Assembly: GCF_036248275.1 (NCBI RefSeq)
Contig: NZ_CP109181.1
Span: 1,984,001 to 2,048,000 of the forward strand
Length of the DNA stretch: 64,000 nt
Origin: Streptomyces sp. NBC_01716
Lineage (GTDB): Bacteria; Actinomycetota; Actinomycetes; Streptomycetales; Streptomycetaceae
Direction: 5' to 3'
Shown: positions 7,256 to 14,523 of the stretch, piece after piece
Layout: each line of letters begins with the position of its first letter
How positions within the stretch are numbered: position 1 is the first letter of the stretch
The notes under the pieces: model-generated
The model's input: the letters and a program-made list of their open reading frames with translations, nothing else
What the model was told of the DNA's origin: nothing
Databases searched by the model: none
Made by a program: the position numbers and the translations under genes

Positions 7256-9607
7256 ATGACTCGCGCCACCACGGTGCGGGCAGTTCTGGCTGTGGCCGTC
7301 CTGCTCGTATCGCTCTTCGTCACACTCACCATGAGCCCCAGACTGGGGCTCGATCTGCAAGGCGGCACCCGGCTCGTTCTCCAGGCCCGCGACTCCGCGA
7401 CCGCGACCGCCGACCGGGAGAGCACCGACCGTACGGTCGAGGTGCTTCGCCAGCGGATCGACGCGCTGGGGGTCGCGGAGCCGACCGTCACACGTTCCGG
7501 CGAGGACCGTGTCCTCGTCGAACTCCCCGACGTCACCGATCCGCGGAAGGCCGCCGAGGTGCTGGGCCGGACCGCCCAGCTGTCCTTCCATCCCGTCAAC
7601 GGCCCCGCCGGCGACGAGCCTCCCGAAAGGACTGAAAAGCCCGAAAAGATCGATAAGCCCGGAGAGCTGGTCCTCCCCGACGAGAACGGCAGCCGGCTCA
7701 GGCTCGGCGCGTCGGATCTGTCGGGCGCGGGGGTGAAGGACGCCCGCGCGGAGTTCGACGGCCAGCGGGGAGCCGGCTGGTTCGTCTCCCTCGACTTCCG
7801 TGACGAGGCGTCCCGCGCGTGGACTCGGCTGACGGGGGAAGCCGCCTGCCATCCGCCGCAGGACGAGCGGCGCCGGGTCGCGATCGTGCTGGACGACAAG
7901 GTGATCTCCGCGCCGCAGGTGAGCCCCTCGGTGGCCTGCGGGGCCGGACTTCCGTCGGGTACGACCCAGATCAGCGGTTCCTTCTCCGCCGAAGAGGCCA
8001 GGAACCTGGCGCTGCTGATCAAGGGCGGTGCCCTGCCGGTGCCGGTCGATGTCGTCGAACAGCGCACCGTGGGCCCGACACTGGGCGCCGAGGCGATCAG
8101 CGCCGGCGCGCGGGCCGCGGTGATCGGCGCGAGCCTCACCGCGCTGTTCATCACCTTCGTGTACCGCCTCTTCGGCGGCCTCGCCTCGCTGGCCCTGGCC
8201 GGGTACGCGCTGATCTCGTACGCCGCCCTGGTCGCGCTCGGCGTCACGCTGACGCTCCCCGGGCTGGCCGGATTCGTGCTCGCCATCGGAATGGCCGTCG
8301 ACGCGAACGTGCTGGCCTTCGAACGGGCGCGGGAGGAGTACGCGGGCCGTTCCGGCGGCGCTCCACGGTCCGGCCGCACCCTGCGGTCCGCGACGGCCGC
8401 CGGATTCCGTAACGCGCGCACCGCGGTCGTCGACTCCAACGTGACGACTCTGCTCGCCGCCGGCCTTCTCTTCGCCCTCGGATCGGGGCCGGTGAAGGGG
8501 TTCGGCGTCACCCTGGCAATCGGCGTGCTCGTGTCGGTGTTCTCCGCCCTCGTCATCGCGCGGGCACTGACCGATCTGGCGGCACGCTCCCATTTCGTCG
8601 CCGATTTCCCGGGCGTCAACGGAATCGGCCTGCCGGGCCGCGTACGTACGTATCTGACCCGCCGCGCCCCTCATCTGTTCCGCAGGTCGCGGCGGTGGCT
8701 GCTCGTCTCGGGCGCGGTGATGGCCGTCGCGGTGCTGGGTGTGGCCCTGCGCGGGGTGAACCTCGGCGTGGAGTTCACCGGCGGACGGCTCATGGAGTAC
8801 GCGACGACCCGGCCCGTCGACGTCGACACGGCTCGCACGGCCCTGGCCGACGCGGGCTTCGCCGATGCCGAGGTCACCACGGCGGGCCGGCAGGAGCTCT
8901 CGGTACGCACCGGGGACACGGGCGAGCGGGCCGAGGCGGCGATCCGCAGCGCCCTGAGCGAGGAGGGCGGACCGACGACGAAGGTACGGGACGACCTGAT
9001 CGGCCCCAGCCTCGGTGATGAGCTGAGGCGCCACGCGCTGATCGCGCTGGGGATCGCCGTCGGGGTCCAACTCCTGTATCTGGCCGTGCGGTTCAGATGG
9101 TCCTTCGCGGTGGCGTCGGTAGCCGCGCTGGTGCACGACGTGGTGATCCTGATCGGGGTCTTCGCGTGGCTGGGCCGTCCCGTCGACGGGATCTTCCTCG
9201 CCGCGCTGCTCACCGTCATCGGTTACTCGGTGAACGACTCCGTGGTGGTCTTCGACCGGGTCCGTGAGCTGTGGGCGAGGGCACCCCGCGCTTCCCTGGT
9301 GCCGACCGCGCGAACAGCCGTACTGCAGACGGTGCCCAGAACCGTGAACACCGGCATGGGCGCGCTGTTCATCCTCACGGCGCTGGCGGTGCTCGGCGGG
9401 GACTCGCTCAGAGACTTCGCGCTGGCCCTGCTCATCGGTATCTGTGTGGGCACGTACTCGTCCGTGTTCACTGCCGTGCCGGTCGCGCTGGCGATGGAGG
9501 CGTCCCGCGAGGGGGGTCCGGGGGCGGCGCGGGGGCGGCGTGGCACGGGCCGTTCGCGACCGCTGCCGCGTCGCGGGCGCCCGGCGGACAACGGGGCGCG
9601 GGTGTGA
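7256..9607 (+). CDS. secDF: SecD-SecF fusion, protein-export membrane subunit
   Basis: This 783-aa fusion contains a full SecD half (DLQGGTRLVLQA near residue 36, large periplasmic P1 region, GMAVDANVLAFERAREE near 345) and a SecF half (GVEFTGGRLMEY near 508, GYSVNDSVVVFDRVRE near 655). It should have about twelve membrane helices. SecDF uses the proton gradient to pull translocating proteins through SecYEG. Streptomyces also carries separate secD and secF near ruvB, so this is likely a second copy. It starts at ATG 7256 behind GGAGGAA. The C-terminus has a basic Gly/Arg tail. Confidence 0.92.
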   Translation: MTRATTVRAVLAVAVLLVSLFVTLTMSPRLGLDLQGGTRLVLQARDSATATADRESTDRTVEVLRQRIDALGVAEPTVTRSGEDRVLVELPDVTDPRKAAEVLGRTAQLSFHPVNGPAGDEPPERTEKPEKIDKPGELVLPDENGSRLRLGASDLSGAGVKDARAEFDGQRGAGWFVSLDFRDEASRAWTRLTGEAACHPPQDERRRVAIVLDDKVISAPQVSPSVACGAGLPSGTTQISGSFSAEEARNLALLIKGGALPVPVDVVEQRTVGPTLGAEAISAGARAAVIGASLTALFITFVYRLFGGLASLALAGYALISYAALVALGVTLTLPGLAGFVLAIGMAVDANVLAFERAREEYAGRSGGAPRSGRTLRSATAAGFRNARTAVVDSNVTTLLAAGLLFALGSGPVKGFGVTLAIGVLVSVFSALVIARALTDLAARSHFVADFPGVNGIGLPGRVRTYLTRRAPHLFRRSRRWLLVSGAVMAVAVLGVALRGVNLGVEFTGGRLMEYATTRPVDVDTARTALADAGFADAEVTTAGRQELSVRTGDTGERAEAAIRSALSEEGGPTTKVRDDLIGPSLGDELRRHALIALGIAVGVQLLYLAVRFRWSFAVASVAALVHDVVILIGVFAWLGRPVDGIFLAALLTVIGYSVNDSVVVFDRVRELWARAPRASLVPTARTAVLQTVPRTVNTGMGALFILTALAVLGGDSLRDFALALLIGICVGTYSSVFTAVPVALAMEASREGGPGAARGRRGTGRSRPLPRRGRPADNGARV

Positions 9608-9618
9608 GCGTGTGAAGG

Positions 9619-9654
9619 CCGCCGGCCGGGCCGCGTGTGCGGTCCGGCCGGCGG
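9619..9654 (+). terminator. Hairpin terminator after secDF
   Basis: CCGCCGGCCGG (9619-9629) pairs perfectly with CCGGCCGGCGG (9644-9654) across a 14-nt loop, starting 12 bp after the secDF stop. There is no U-tract, as is usual in Streptomyces. Confidence 0.6.
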
Positions 9655-9681
9655 TCGGTGAGGTGACGGACGCCGCAGGGT

Positions 9682-9862
9682 CTAGGGCGTGTTTTAGAAG
9701 TAGCGTCGTCCGCCCATCGGGCGGGGCCCACGGCGTCTGGTGCGTGCGATCGCAAGGCGGAGGATCATCCTCGTACTGGACGTACTTGGATGACTCCGAC
9801 AACGCGGCGAGCGTGCGTGCCAGGCGTCGTGGGCCAGACGGGACTTCTCAAACACGCCCTAG
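9682..9862. mobile_element. 181-bp MITE-like element with 13-bp terminal inverted repeats
   Basis: CTAGGGCGTGTTT (9682-9694) and AAACACGCCCTAG (9850-9862) are perfect inverted ends, both ending in CTAG. The interior has no coding capacity. The left end continues GAAGTAGCGTCGTCCGCCC and the right end GGGACTTCTC, a pattern shared with the short palindrome inside nuoL at 41531-41594. The right end supplies the TAG stop of the LysM gene, so the element inserted exactly at that gene's 3' end. Such elements are moved in trans by a transposase that is not present here. Confidence 0.8.
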
Positions 9863-10602
9863 TACGGACCGTTGACGTTGTCGATGGAGCCGTAGCGGTC
9901 GGCCGCGTAGTTGCACGCCGCGGTGATGTTGGCGACCGGGTCGTAGCTGTCGGTCGACGTGCCGGGCACGTGGTACGCCTCGAACGTCGGGGCGATGACC
10001 TGGAGCAGGCCCTTCGACGGGGTGCCGGCCGCGGCGTTGGAGTCCCAGTTGTTGATGGCGCGGGGGTTACCACCGGACTCGCGCATGATGTTGCGGTGGA
10101 TGCCGTCGTACGAGCCGGGTATGCCGTTCTGCGCCATGACGTCCAGCGCCTCCCGGATCCAGCCGTCGAGGTCGTTGGTGTAGGTCCTGGCGGCGGTCTC
10201 GACAGCCTCGGTGGCCTTGCTCTCCGACGCGGTCCCGGTCGACGCGGTCCCCTCGGTCTTGGCCTTCCCGGCGAGCTTCAGCTTCAGGCCGGGGTGGATG
10301 AGCGAGGGGTTCTCGCCGACAGCGGCGCGGTTGGTCTTGTAGAGCGCCTGCCAGCCACCGCTCACGGAGCGGGCCTTGGCGATCTTGGCCAGCGACTCGC
10401 CCTTGACGACGGTGTGGGTCACCTTCTGGACGGCGGTCGAGGCGGCCGGGGCCGTCTTGACGTGCTGCGGGGCGGGGGCCGCGCCCGCCGTGGTGGCGGT
10501 CACCAGGGGAAGGGCGAGTGCTGCGCCGCCCGTGCCGACCGCGATGAGGCGGCGGGCGAGCGGGCTGGTGCGGGTACGGCGGTGCTTACCCTCTGCGGGC
10601 AT
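9859..10602 (-). CDS. Secreted LysM + lytic transglycosylase-like cell-wall enzyme
   Basis: This 247-aa exported muralytic enzyme has a twin-Arg-like basic N-terminus, a hydrophobic segment and an AGAAPAP cleavage region near residue 41. A LysM domain follows (HTVVKGESLAKIAK to LIHPGLKLKL, residues 63-110), then a linker and a C-terminal SLT-like catalytic domain with RESGGNP (likely catalytic Glu 175), SKGLLQVI and NPVANI-type motifs. It belongs with the riboswitch-controlled Swl/Rpf-like enzymes of Streptomyces that remodel peptidoglycan during germination and sporulation. A ydaO-type leader precedes it. Its stop codon lies in the end of a MITE. Confidence 0.85.
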   Translation of the reverse strand: MPAEGKHRRTRTSPLARRLIAVGTGGAALALPLVTATTAGAAPAPQHVKTAPAASTAVQKVTHTVVKGESLAKIAKARSVSGGWQALYKTNRAAVGENPSLIHPGLKLKLAGKAKTEGTASTGTASESKATEAVETAARTYTNDLDGWIREALDVMAQNGIPGSYDGIHRNIMRESGGNPRAINNWDSNAAAGTPSKGLLQVIAPTFEAYHVPGTSTDSYDPVANITAACNYAADRYGSIDNVNGPY

Positions 10603-10617
10603 GACGAAATCCTCTCC

Positions 10618-10792
10618 GTCGCCTGCGAGGTGAGCTGTCGGGTTCGAGCGGGAGATGCCCGGCCGCGATAGTGCGCGACTTCACCCCAAGCCGGTCCGAT
10701 GTAACGGATCGGCGACTTACCTGGGTCCCCCGCTCCTGCCGTCCATGAGTTGTTGGGTGCGGTTTCCGGACAGCGGCAGGATTCGGCGTTCC
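10618..10792 (-). ncRNA. ydaO/yuaA-type c-di-AMP riboswitch
   Basis: Read on the minus strand, the leader carries the conserved blocks of this class in order: GCCGAATCCTGCC near 10789, AAACCGCA, GGCAGGAGCGGGGGACCCA, GGGGTGAAG, then CCGGGCATCTCCCGCTCGAA, CCCGACAGCTCACC and CGCAGGC near 10625. It ends about 15 nt before the start codon of the LysM enzyme. This class binds c-di-AMP and lowers expression of cell-wall hydrolase genes in Streptomyces. Exact ends are approximate. Confidence 0.88.
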
Positions 10793-10807
10793 GCCCGGAA
10801 TGACGAG

Positions 10808-10837
10808 AACGTAAGCGAGAAGGTCCGGGCGAAACAA
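10808..10837 (-). promoter_or_regulatory. Candidate promoter for the riboswitch transcript
   Basis: On the minus strand TTGTTT (-35, 10832-10837) and TACGTT (-10, 10808-10813) are separated by 18 bp, placing the transcript start a few bases before the riboswitch. It was chosen by position and consensus only. Confidence 0.45.
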
Positions 10838-10975
10838 GTCCTGAATTCACAGCGCCATGCCATTAACGGATCCGGCGCCGGTCAATTCGAATTCGGGCGA
10901 GGCGATTCAGGCCTCAACTTTCTTTTGCGGCAGGGGAGGTGGGGCGGGGCGGCGAGAAGCGCGGTCCTTCAAAGC

Positions 10976-10991
10976 TGTGACACACATCACG
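10976..10991. promoter_or_regulatory. Candidate Crp binding site
   Basis: TGTGACACACATCACG is very close to the Crp pattern TGTGA-N6-TCACA. It lies about 170 bp upstream of the candidate promoter of the LysM gene. The related rpfA gene of S. coelicolor combines Crp activation with a ydaO riboswitch, so the pairing makes sense, but distance and occupancy are untested. Confidence 0.45.
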
Positions 10992-10999
10992 GGCTCTCG

Positions 11000-11500
11000 A
11001 TGCAACCACTGAAACCCAACACCACCCAGAAAGGGACAAGTTAGGCTCGAAATACCCATAACGACCGCACCACAAAATGGACAAATGAGCTTTTTCCAAT
11101 AGGGCGGGGCGGGGTGGTTTCCCGGCCCCGCGCCGGCCTGGTCATCCGGCCGGTCTGGGGGGAGCAGCCTGCTCGGCAGACGGCGTGCCCCCCGAGTCAC
11201 GGCCGAATTGCTCGGGCAGCAGAGCCCTGAGCGCGGAATGTGCGGAACATTCGGAACGTACCGAACAAGCGTCCCCACCCTGGGAGTTGCTTTCAAGAGG
11301 CCCCGCGTCAGGGAATGGTCAGGTCCCGTCAGAATTCGGATTCCACCGCAACGGAGAACGCCGTCCTGGGTCCCGGCGACCCGGACGCCGACCGTCGCGA
11401 GACTCCGCGTGGGCCAGCATCATGGTTGCCTGCCGCGTGGTCTCGGACTGCTTCGGTGCTGGTCAACTGTGCCCAGTCGTCCGGCAAAGGTGTAGGTGGA
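11000..11500. other. Long non-coding stretch
   Basis: No gene is supported between the riboswitch promoter and the TetR promoter. Small palindromes occur, such as AATGT-gcgga-ACATT near 11240 and TTCGG-AACGTA-CCGAA near 11250, whose role is unknown. Confidence 0.5.
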
Positions 11501-11518
11501 GCCGTCCAGCTCCGTTAT

Positions 11519-11543
11519 AAGATACGTACGAAGCGGTTTGTTT
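11519..11543. promoter_or_regulatory. ARE-like operator of the butyrolactone receptor gene
   Basis: The segment contains the half-sites AAGATAC (11519-11525) and CGGTTTGTTT (11534-11543) of the autoregulatory elements bound by ArpA/ScbR-family receptors. It overlaps a TANNNT -10 match (TAAGAT, 11518-11523) and lies 58 bp before the receptor start, as expected for autorepression. Confidence 0.6.
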
Positions 11544-11600
11544 TTCAATACCTGTCGTCACAGCCCGACTACAAATCCATGCAAGGCAGGAGGGAGCCCG

Positions 11601-12248
11601 ATGGCGCAGCAAGACCGTGCAATCCGGACCCGCCGGTCGATCCTCGAAGCGGCGGCGGCCGTCTTCGACGAGCGCGGCTACAACTCGGCCACCGTCGGCG
11701 AGATCCTCACGCGGGCGGGGGTGACCAAGGGCGCCCTGTACTTCCACTTCACCTCGAAGGAAGACCTCGCGCTCGGGGTCCTCGACGCCCAACTGGCGAT
11801 CGGACCGTTCCCCGAGCAGAGCAGCAAACTACAGCTGCTCGTGGACCAGGGCATGGTCCTCGCACACCGGCTGCGCCACGACCCGCTGGTCAGAGCCAGT
11901 ACGGGCCTGGCGCTCGACCAGGGCGCACTCGGCATCAACCGCGGCACACCGTTCGAGTCGTGGGTGGCGCAGAACGAGGACATGCTGCGCCAGGCGAAGG
12001 AGCAGGGCGAACTCCTGCCCCATGTGAACCTCAGGGAGACCGCCGAGCTGTTCACCGGCGCCTTCGCCGGCGTGCAGACGATGTCCCATGTCCTGTGCGA
12101 CCGCGCGGATCTCGACCACCGGATCTCGGTGCTTCTCAACCATGTGCTGCCGAGCATCGCCGTGCCGGCGGTGCTGGCGAGGCTGGACATGGCGCCGGAC
12201 CGGGGTGAGCGGATTTACGCGGAGATCGAAGCCCTCCAGGACAAATAA
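11601..12248 (+). CDS. Gamma-butyrolactone receptor-family TetR regulator
   Basis: This 215-aa repressor has the ArpA/ScbR-family N-terminus QQDRAIRTRRSILEAAAAVF and recognition helix VTKGALYFHFTSKEDLALGV. The ligand-domain segments (LLVDQGMVLAHRL, AKEQGELLPHV, TFAG-like GAFAGVQTMS and LDHRISVLLNHVLPSIAVPAVLARLD) align by eye with ScbR. Members bind AREs and release DNA on binding butyrolactone or, for pseudo-receptors, antibiotics. No butyrolactone synthase (AfsA/ScbA) is next to it, so it could be a pseudo-receptor. The start ATG 11601 follows AGGAGG. An ARE-like site upstream suggests autoregulation. Confidence 0.88.
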   Translation: MAQQDRAIRTRRSILEAAAAVFDERGYNSATVGEILTRAGVTKGALYFHFTSKEDLALGVLDAQLAIGPFPEQSSKLQLLVDQGMVLAHRLRHDPLVRASTGLALDQGALGINRGTPFESWVAQNEDMLRQAKEQGELLPHVNLRETAELFTGAFAGVQTMSHVLCDRADLDHRISVLLNHVLPSIAVPAVLARLDMAPDRGERIYAEIEALQDK

Positions 12249-12295
12249 AACCGACCACTCTGTTTTATGAGTCGCTCGTTCTGTCCCAAAAAGAC

Positions 12296-12345
12296 TCGAC
12301 GCCTTCCGCGGGCTCCTTACTCGGGAGCGGTACGGAAGGCGTCGA
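12296..12345. terminator. Bidirectional terminator between convergent genes
   Basis: TCGACGCCTTCCG (12296-12308) pairs exactly with CGGAAGGCGTCGA (12333-12345); inside, GCTCC and GGAGC extend the hairpin. It sits between the TetR stop and the glucanase stop. Confidence 0.75.
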
Positions 12346-12363
12346 ACGGGCCGGTCCCGCGGG

Positions 12364-14262
12364 TCAGTTGGCGGTCCGCCGCGTGCCGGGGAAGCCGTTG
12401 ATGACAAAGGCCGATCCCGGCTCTACGAGGACATCGCCCTCGGCCGAGTTCGTGATGGTCACTCCCGTCAGCGTCGCGCTGCCGCGGGCACCACCCATCG
12501 CCAGGATTCCCGAACCGTTGTTGGACTTGTCGATGGTCACGTCGCTGATCTCGACGTCCGGTACGTTGCCACCGCCGTTCTTGAACTGGATGCCGTCATA
12601 CGTGGAGTCGGAGATCTCGGTGTCCCTGATCTTCACGCCGGTGATGTCCCGGCTCGCCGGGAAGATGGTGATCGCGCCGAATTCCTGGTCCTCGTTCCAG
12701 AAGGCGCCACCCGTGCGGTGGAGGGCGTTTCCGGTGAGCAGGGTCTCGCCCGAGAACGGCAGCGGGTCGTGGTCGGTCGCCAGCATGATGCCGGGATAGT
12801 TGGCCGTGTCGGCGATCAGGTTGTTCTGCACCTTGTTGCCGTAACCGCCGTATATCGCGACGCCGTTGGCCCGCCACGGCAGCTGGATCGTGTTGTCGGT
12901 GAACGAGTTGTCGTGCGCGATGTCCACGGCCGGGTCCTTGACGTACCGGTTGGCCCAGACGGCGAGTGAATCGTCGCCCGTGGTGCGGAAGGACGAGTTG
13001 TCCACCGATGAATTACGGGTGCCGTTGGTGAAGTTGATGCCGTCGGCGTACGTGTTCCGGATCCGCATCCCGCTGAACTGAAGGCCGTCGGCGGGACCCC
13101 AGAGCGCCGGGATGTTGTCGTAGTCGCGGCCGACCCAGACACCGACGTTGGCGTGCTCGATCCAGACGTCTCTGATCTTGGTGTTCTGCCCGAAGCGGCC
13201 GTTGAGGCCCACGCCGCCCTCGGCTCCCCCGCCGCCGCGGATCCGGCCGGAGCCGAAGATCGCGATGTCGGAGATCTGGGTGTTGTCGTCGATGTCGAAG
13301 CCGAAGTTGCCCTCGTGCGGATGGTTGATCCCGCCCGCGTTCTGCGGCTCGGTGAGCGTGTAGAGCTGCGAGTGCCACATACCCGCGCCGCGGACGGTGA
13401 CGTTCTTGATGCCGATCTGGTTGTACTGGCCCTGGTTCTGCGGGTCGTCGGTCAGGATCTTCTGTTCCTGGCGCCACTGGCCCGCCGGGATCCAGACGCA
13501 GTCGATGTCGCCGTTCTGGTCGGCGGTCACCGCGTCCTGGATGGCCTTGGTGTCGTCGTTGCCGTCGTCCGGGACCGCCCCGTACTCGGTGATCGAGGTG
13601 CACTCGGCCGGCTTGGCCGCGGGCGGCGCCACCTGCTCCAGGTCGATCAGGTCGACGATGTAGAACGGCGCGGAGTCGTCCGCGTCGCGCTGGAGCTTGA
13701 ACTTCGTGCCCGCCGGATAGCTCTTCTCCAGCAGCGCGTGCGACTCGTCGAAGAGCCTGCGGGCGTCCGCCTGGGGTGTGTTGGTCAGTGACTCGGGATC
13801 GTCGGTGTTGCCGTACAGCCAGCTGTGCTTGGAGGAGAGGTCCAGCTTCTGCACGAAGGCGCCGTCGGCGTAGAGGCTGAGGGTGGCGTCGATGCCACCG
13901 CCGCCCGGCGCGTCGGGTATGGAGTTGCGTACGACGATCGAGTTGGCGTCGTTGGTGGAGGTGAACTCCACGAACTGCCCGGAGTTGTCCAGGCGCACCG
14001 ATTTACGGCCGGACGACTCGCTGCCGAAGTTGGTGTGCCCGAAGGTGCGTTTGGGGTCCGCCTCCAGCAACGTGCCCTCGTAGTCGGCGGCTTCGGCCTC
14101 GTACTCGACGTACGGAAGCGTCGCCCCGCGCTCGGCCACCGGCGCGGGGGCCTGGGCCTGCGCGGGGGCTGAGGCTGAGGCGGCGGGCAGGAGTCCGACG
14201 ACGAGCAAGCCAGTCATGGACATGCCAGTGATCAGTCGTCGTCTCAGGTGCTTCGACTTCAT
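12364..14262 (-). CDS. Secreted GH87-type glycosidase (alpha-1,3-glucanase-like)
   Basis: This 632-aa exported protein has a signal peptide to about residue 31. Residues ~50-215 form an N-terminal carbohydrate-binding-like domain (PYVEYEAEAADYEG, SIVVRNSIPDAPGGGG). A right-handed parallel beta-helix follows, beginning with the pectate-lyase-3-like ITEYGAVPDDGNDDTKAIQDAV near 220, with helix turns such as DGINFTNGTRNSSVDNSSF and GDDSLAVWAN. The domain order and N-terminal block match mycodextranase/GH87 enzymes that cut alpha-1,3-glucans of fungal walls. Catalytic Asp residues probably lie in the GDDS region. GH55-like or lyase activity is an alternative. Confidence 0.72.
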   Translation of the reverse strand: MKSKHLRRRLITGMSMTGLLVVGLLPAASASAPAQAQAPAPVAERGATLPYVEYEAEAADYEGTLLEADPKRTFGHTNFGSESSGRKSVRLDNSGQFVEFTSTNDANSIVVRNSIPDAPGGGGIDATLSLYADGAFVQKLDLSSKHSWLYGNTDDPESLTNTPQADARRLFDESHALLEKSYPAGTKFKLQRDADDSAPFYIVDLIDLEQVAPPAAKPAECTSITEYGAVPDDGNDDTKAIQDAVTADQNGDIDCVWIPAGQWRQEQKILTDDPQNQGQYNQIGIKNVTVRGAGMWHSQLYTLTEPQNAGGINHPHEGNFGFDIDDNTQISDIAIFGSGRIRGGGGAEGGVGLNGRFGQNTKIRDVWIEHANVGVWVGRDYDNIPALWGPADGLQFSGMRIRNTYADGINFTNGTRNSSVDNSSFRTTGDDSLAVWANRYVKDPAVDIAHDNSFTDNTIQLPWRANGVAIYGGYGNKVQNNLIADTANYPGIMLATDHDPLPFSGETLLTGNALHRTGGAFWNEDQEFGAITIFPASRDITGVKIRDTEISDSTYDGIQFKNGGGNVPDVEISDVTIDKSNNGSGILAMGGARGSATLTGVTITNSAEGDVLVEPGSAFVINGFPGTRRTAN

Positions 14263-14390
14263 GATGTCCTCTGTTTCCGTGGGGTCGACAGAGTGAGAAA
14301 TGCCGGTCCGCGGTGGGGGTGGACGGCATCTTGCAAGAGAACCGCAATTAATTGAGCTTGGCAGTTCAGGTCATGCGATCAGGCAGTGAG

Positions 14391-14419
14391 AGTTTTCAAG
14401 CATGTCACGGGTTTGTCAA
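14391..14419 (-). promoter_or_regulatory. Candidate promoter for the glucanase
   Basis: On the minus strand a perfect -35 TTGACA (14414-14419) is followed after 17 bp by AAAACT (14391-14396), a weak -10. It lies about 130 bp upstream of the glucanase start. Confidence is low because the -10 misses the TA. Confidence 0.3.
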
Positions 14420-14523
14420 CAGTCCGCGTCGGACCCGGACTTGGCGCGGGGCCCCGCCGGACGCGGGACCGGCGTACGCGCGAAGACCCCGCACCCCGCG
14501 CCGTCAGGGGCGATGATGGAGGT

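Noticed and set aside
5261..9802. Very long minus-strand open frame of about 1500 codons opposite ArsR, SRPBCC and SecDF
   Set aside because: It is the high-GC shadow of well-supported plus-strand genes; its composition (Arg, Pro, Gly, Gln rich) has no domain motifs.
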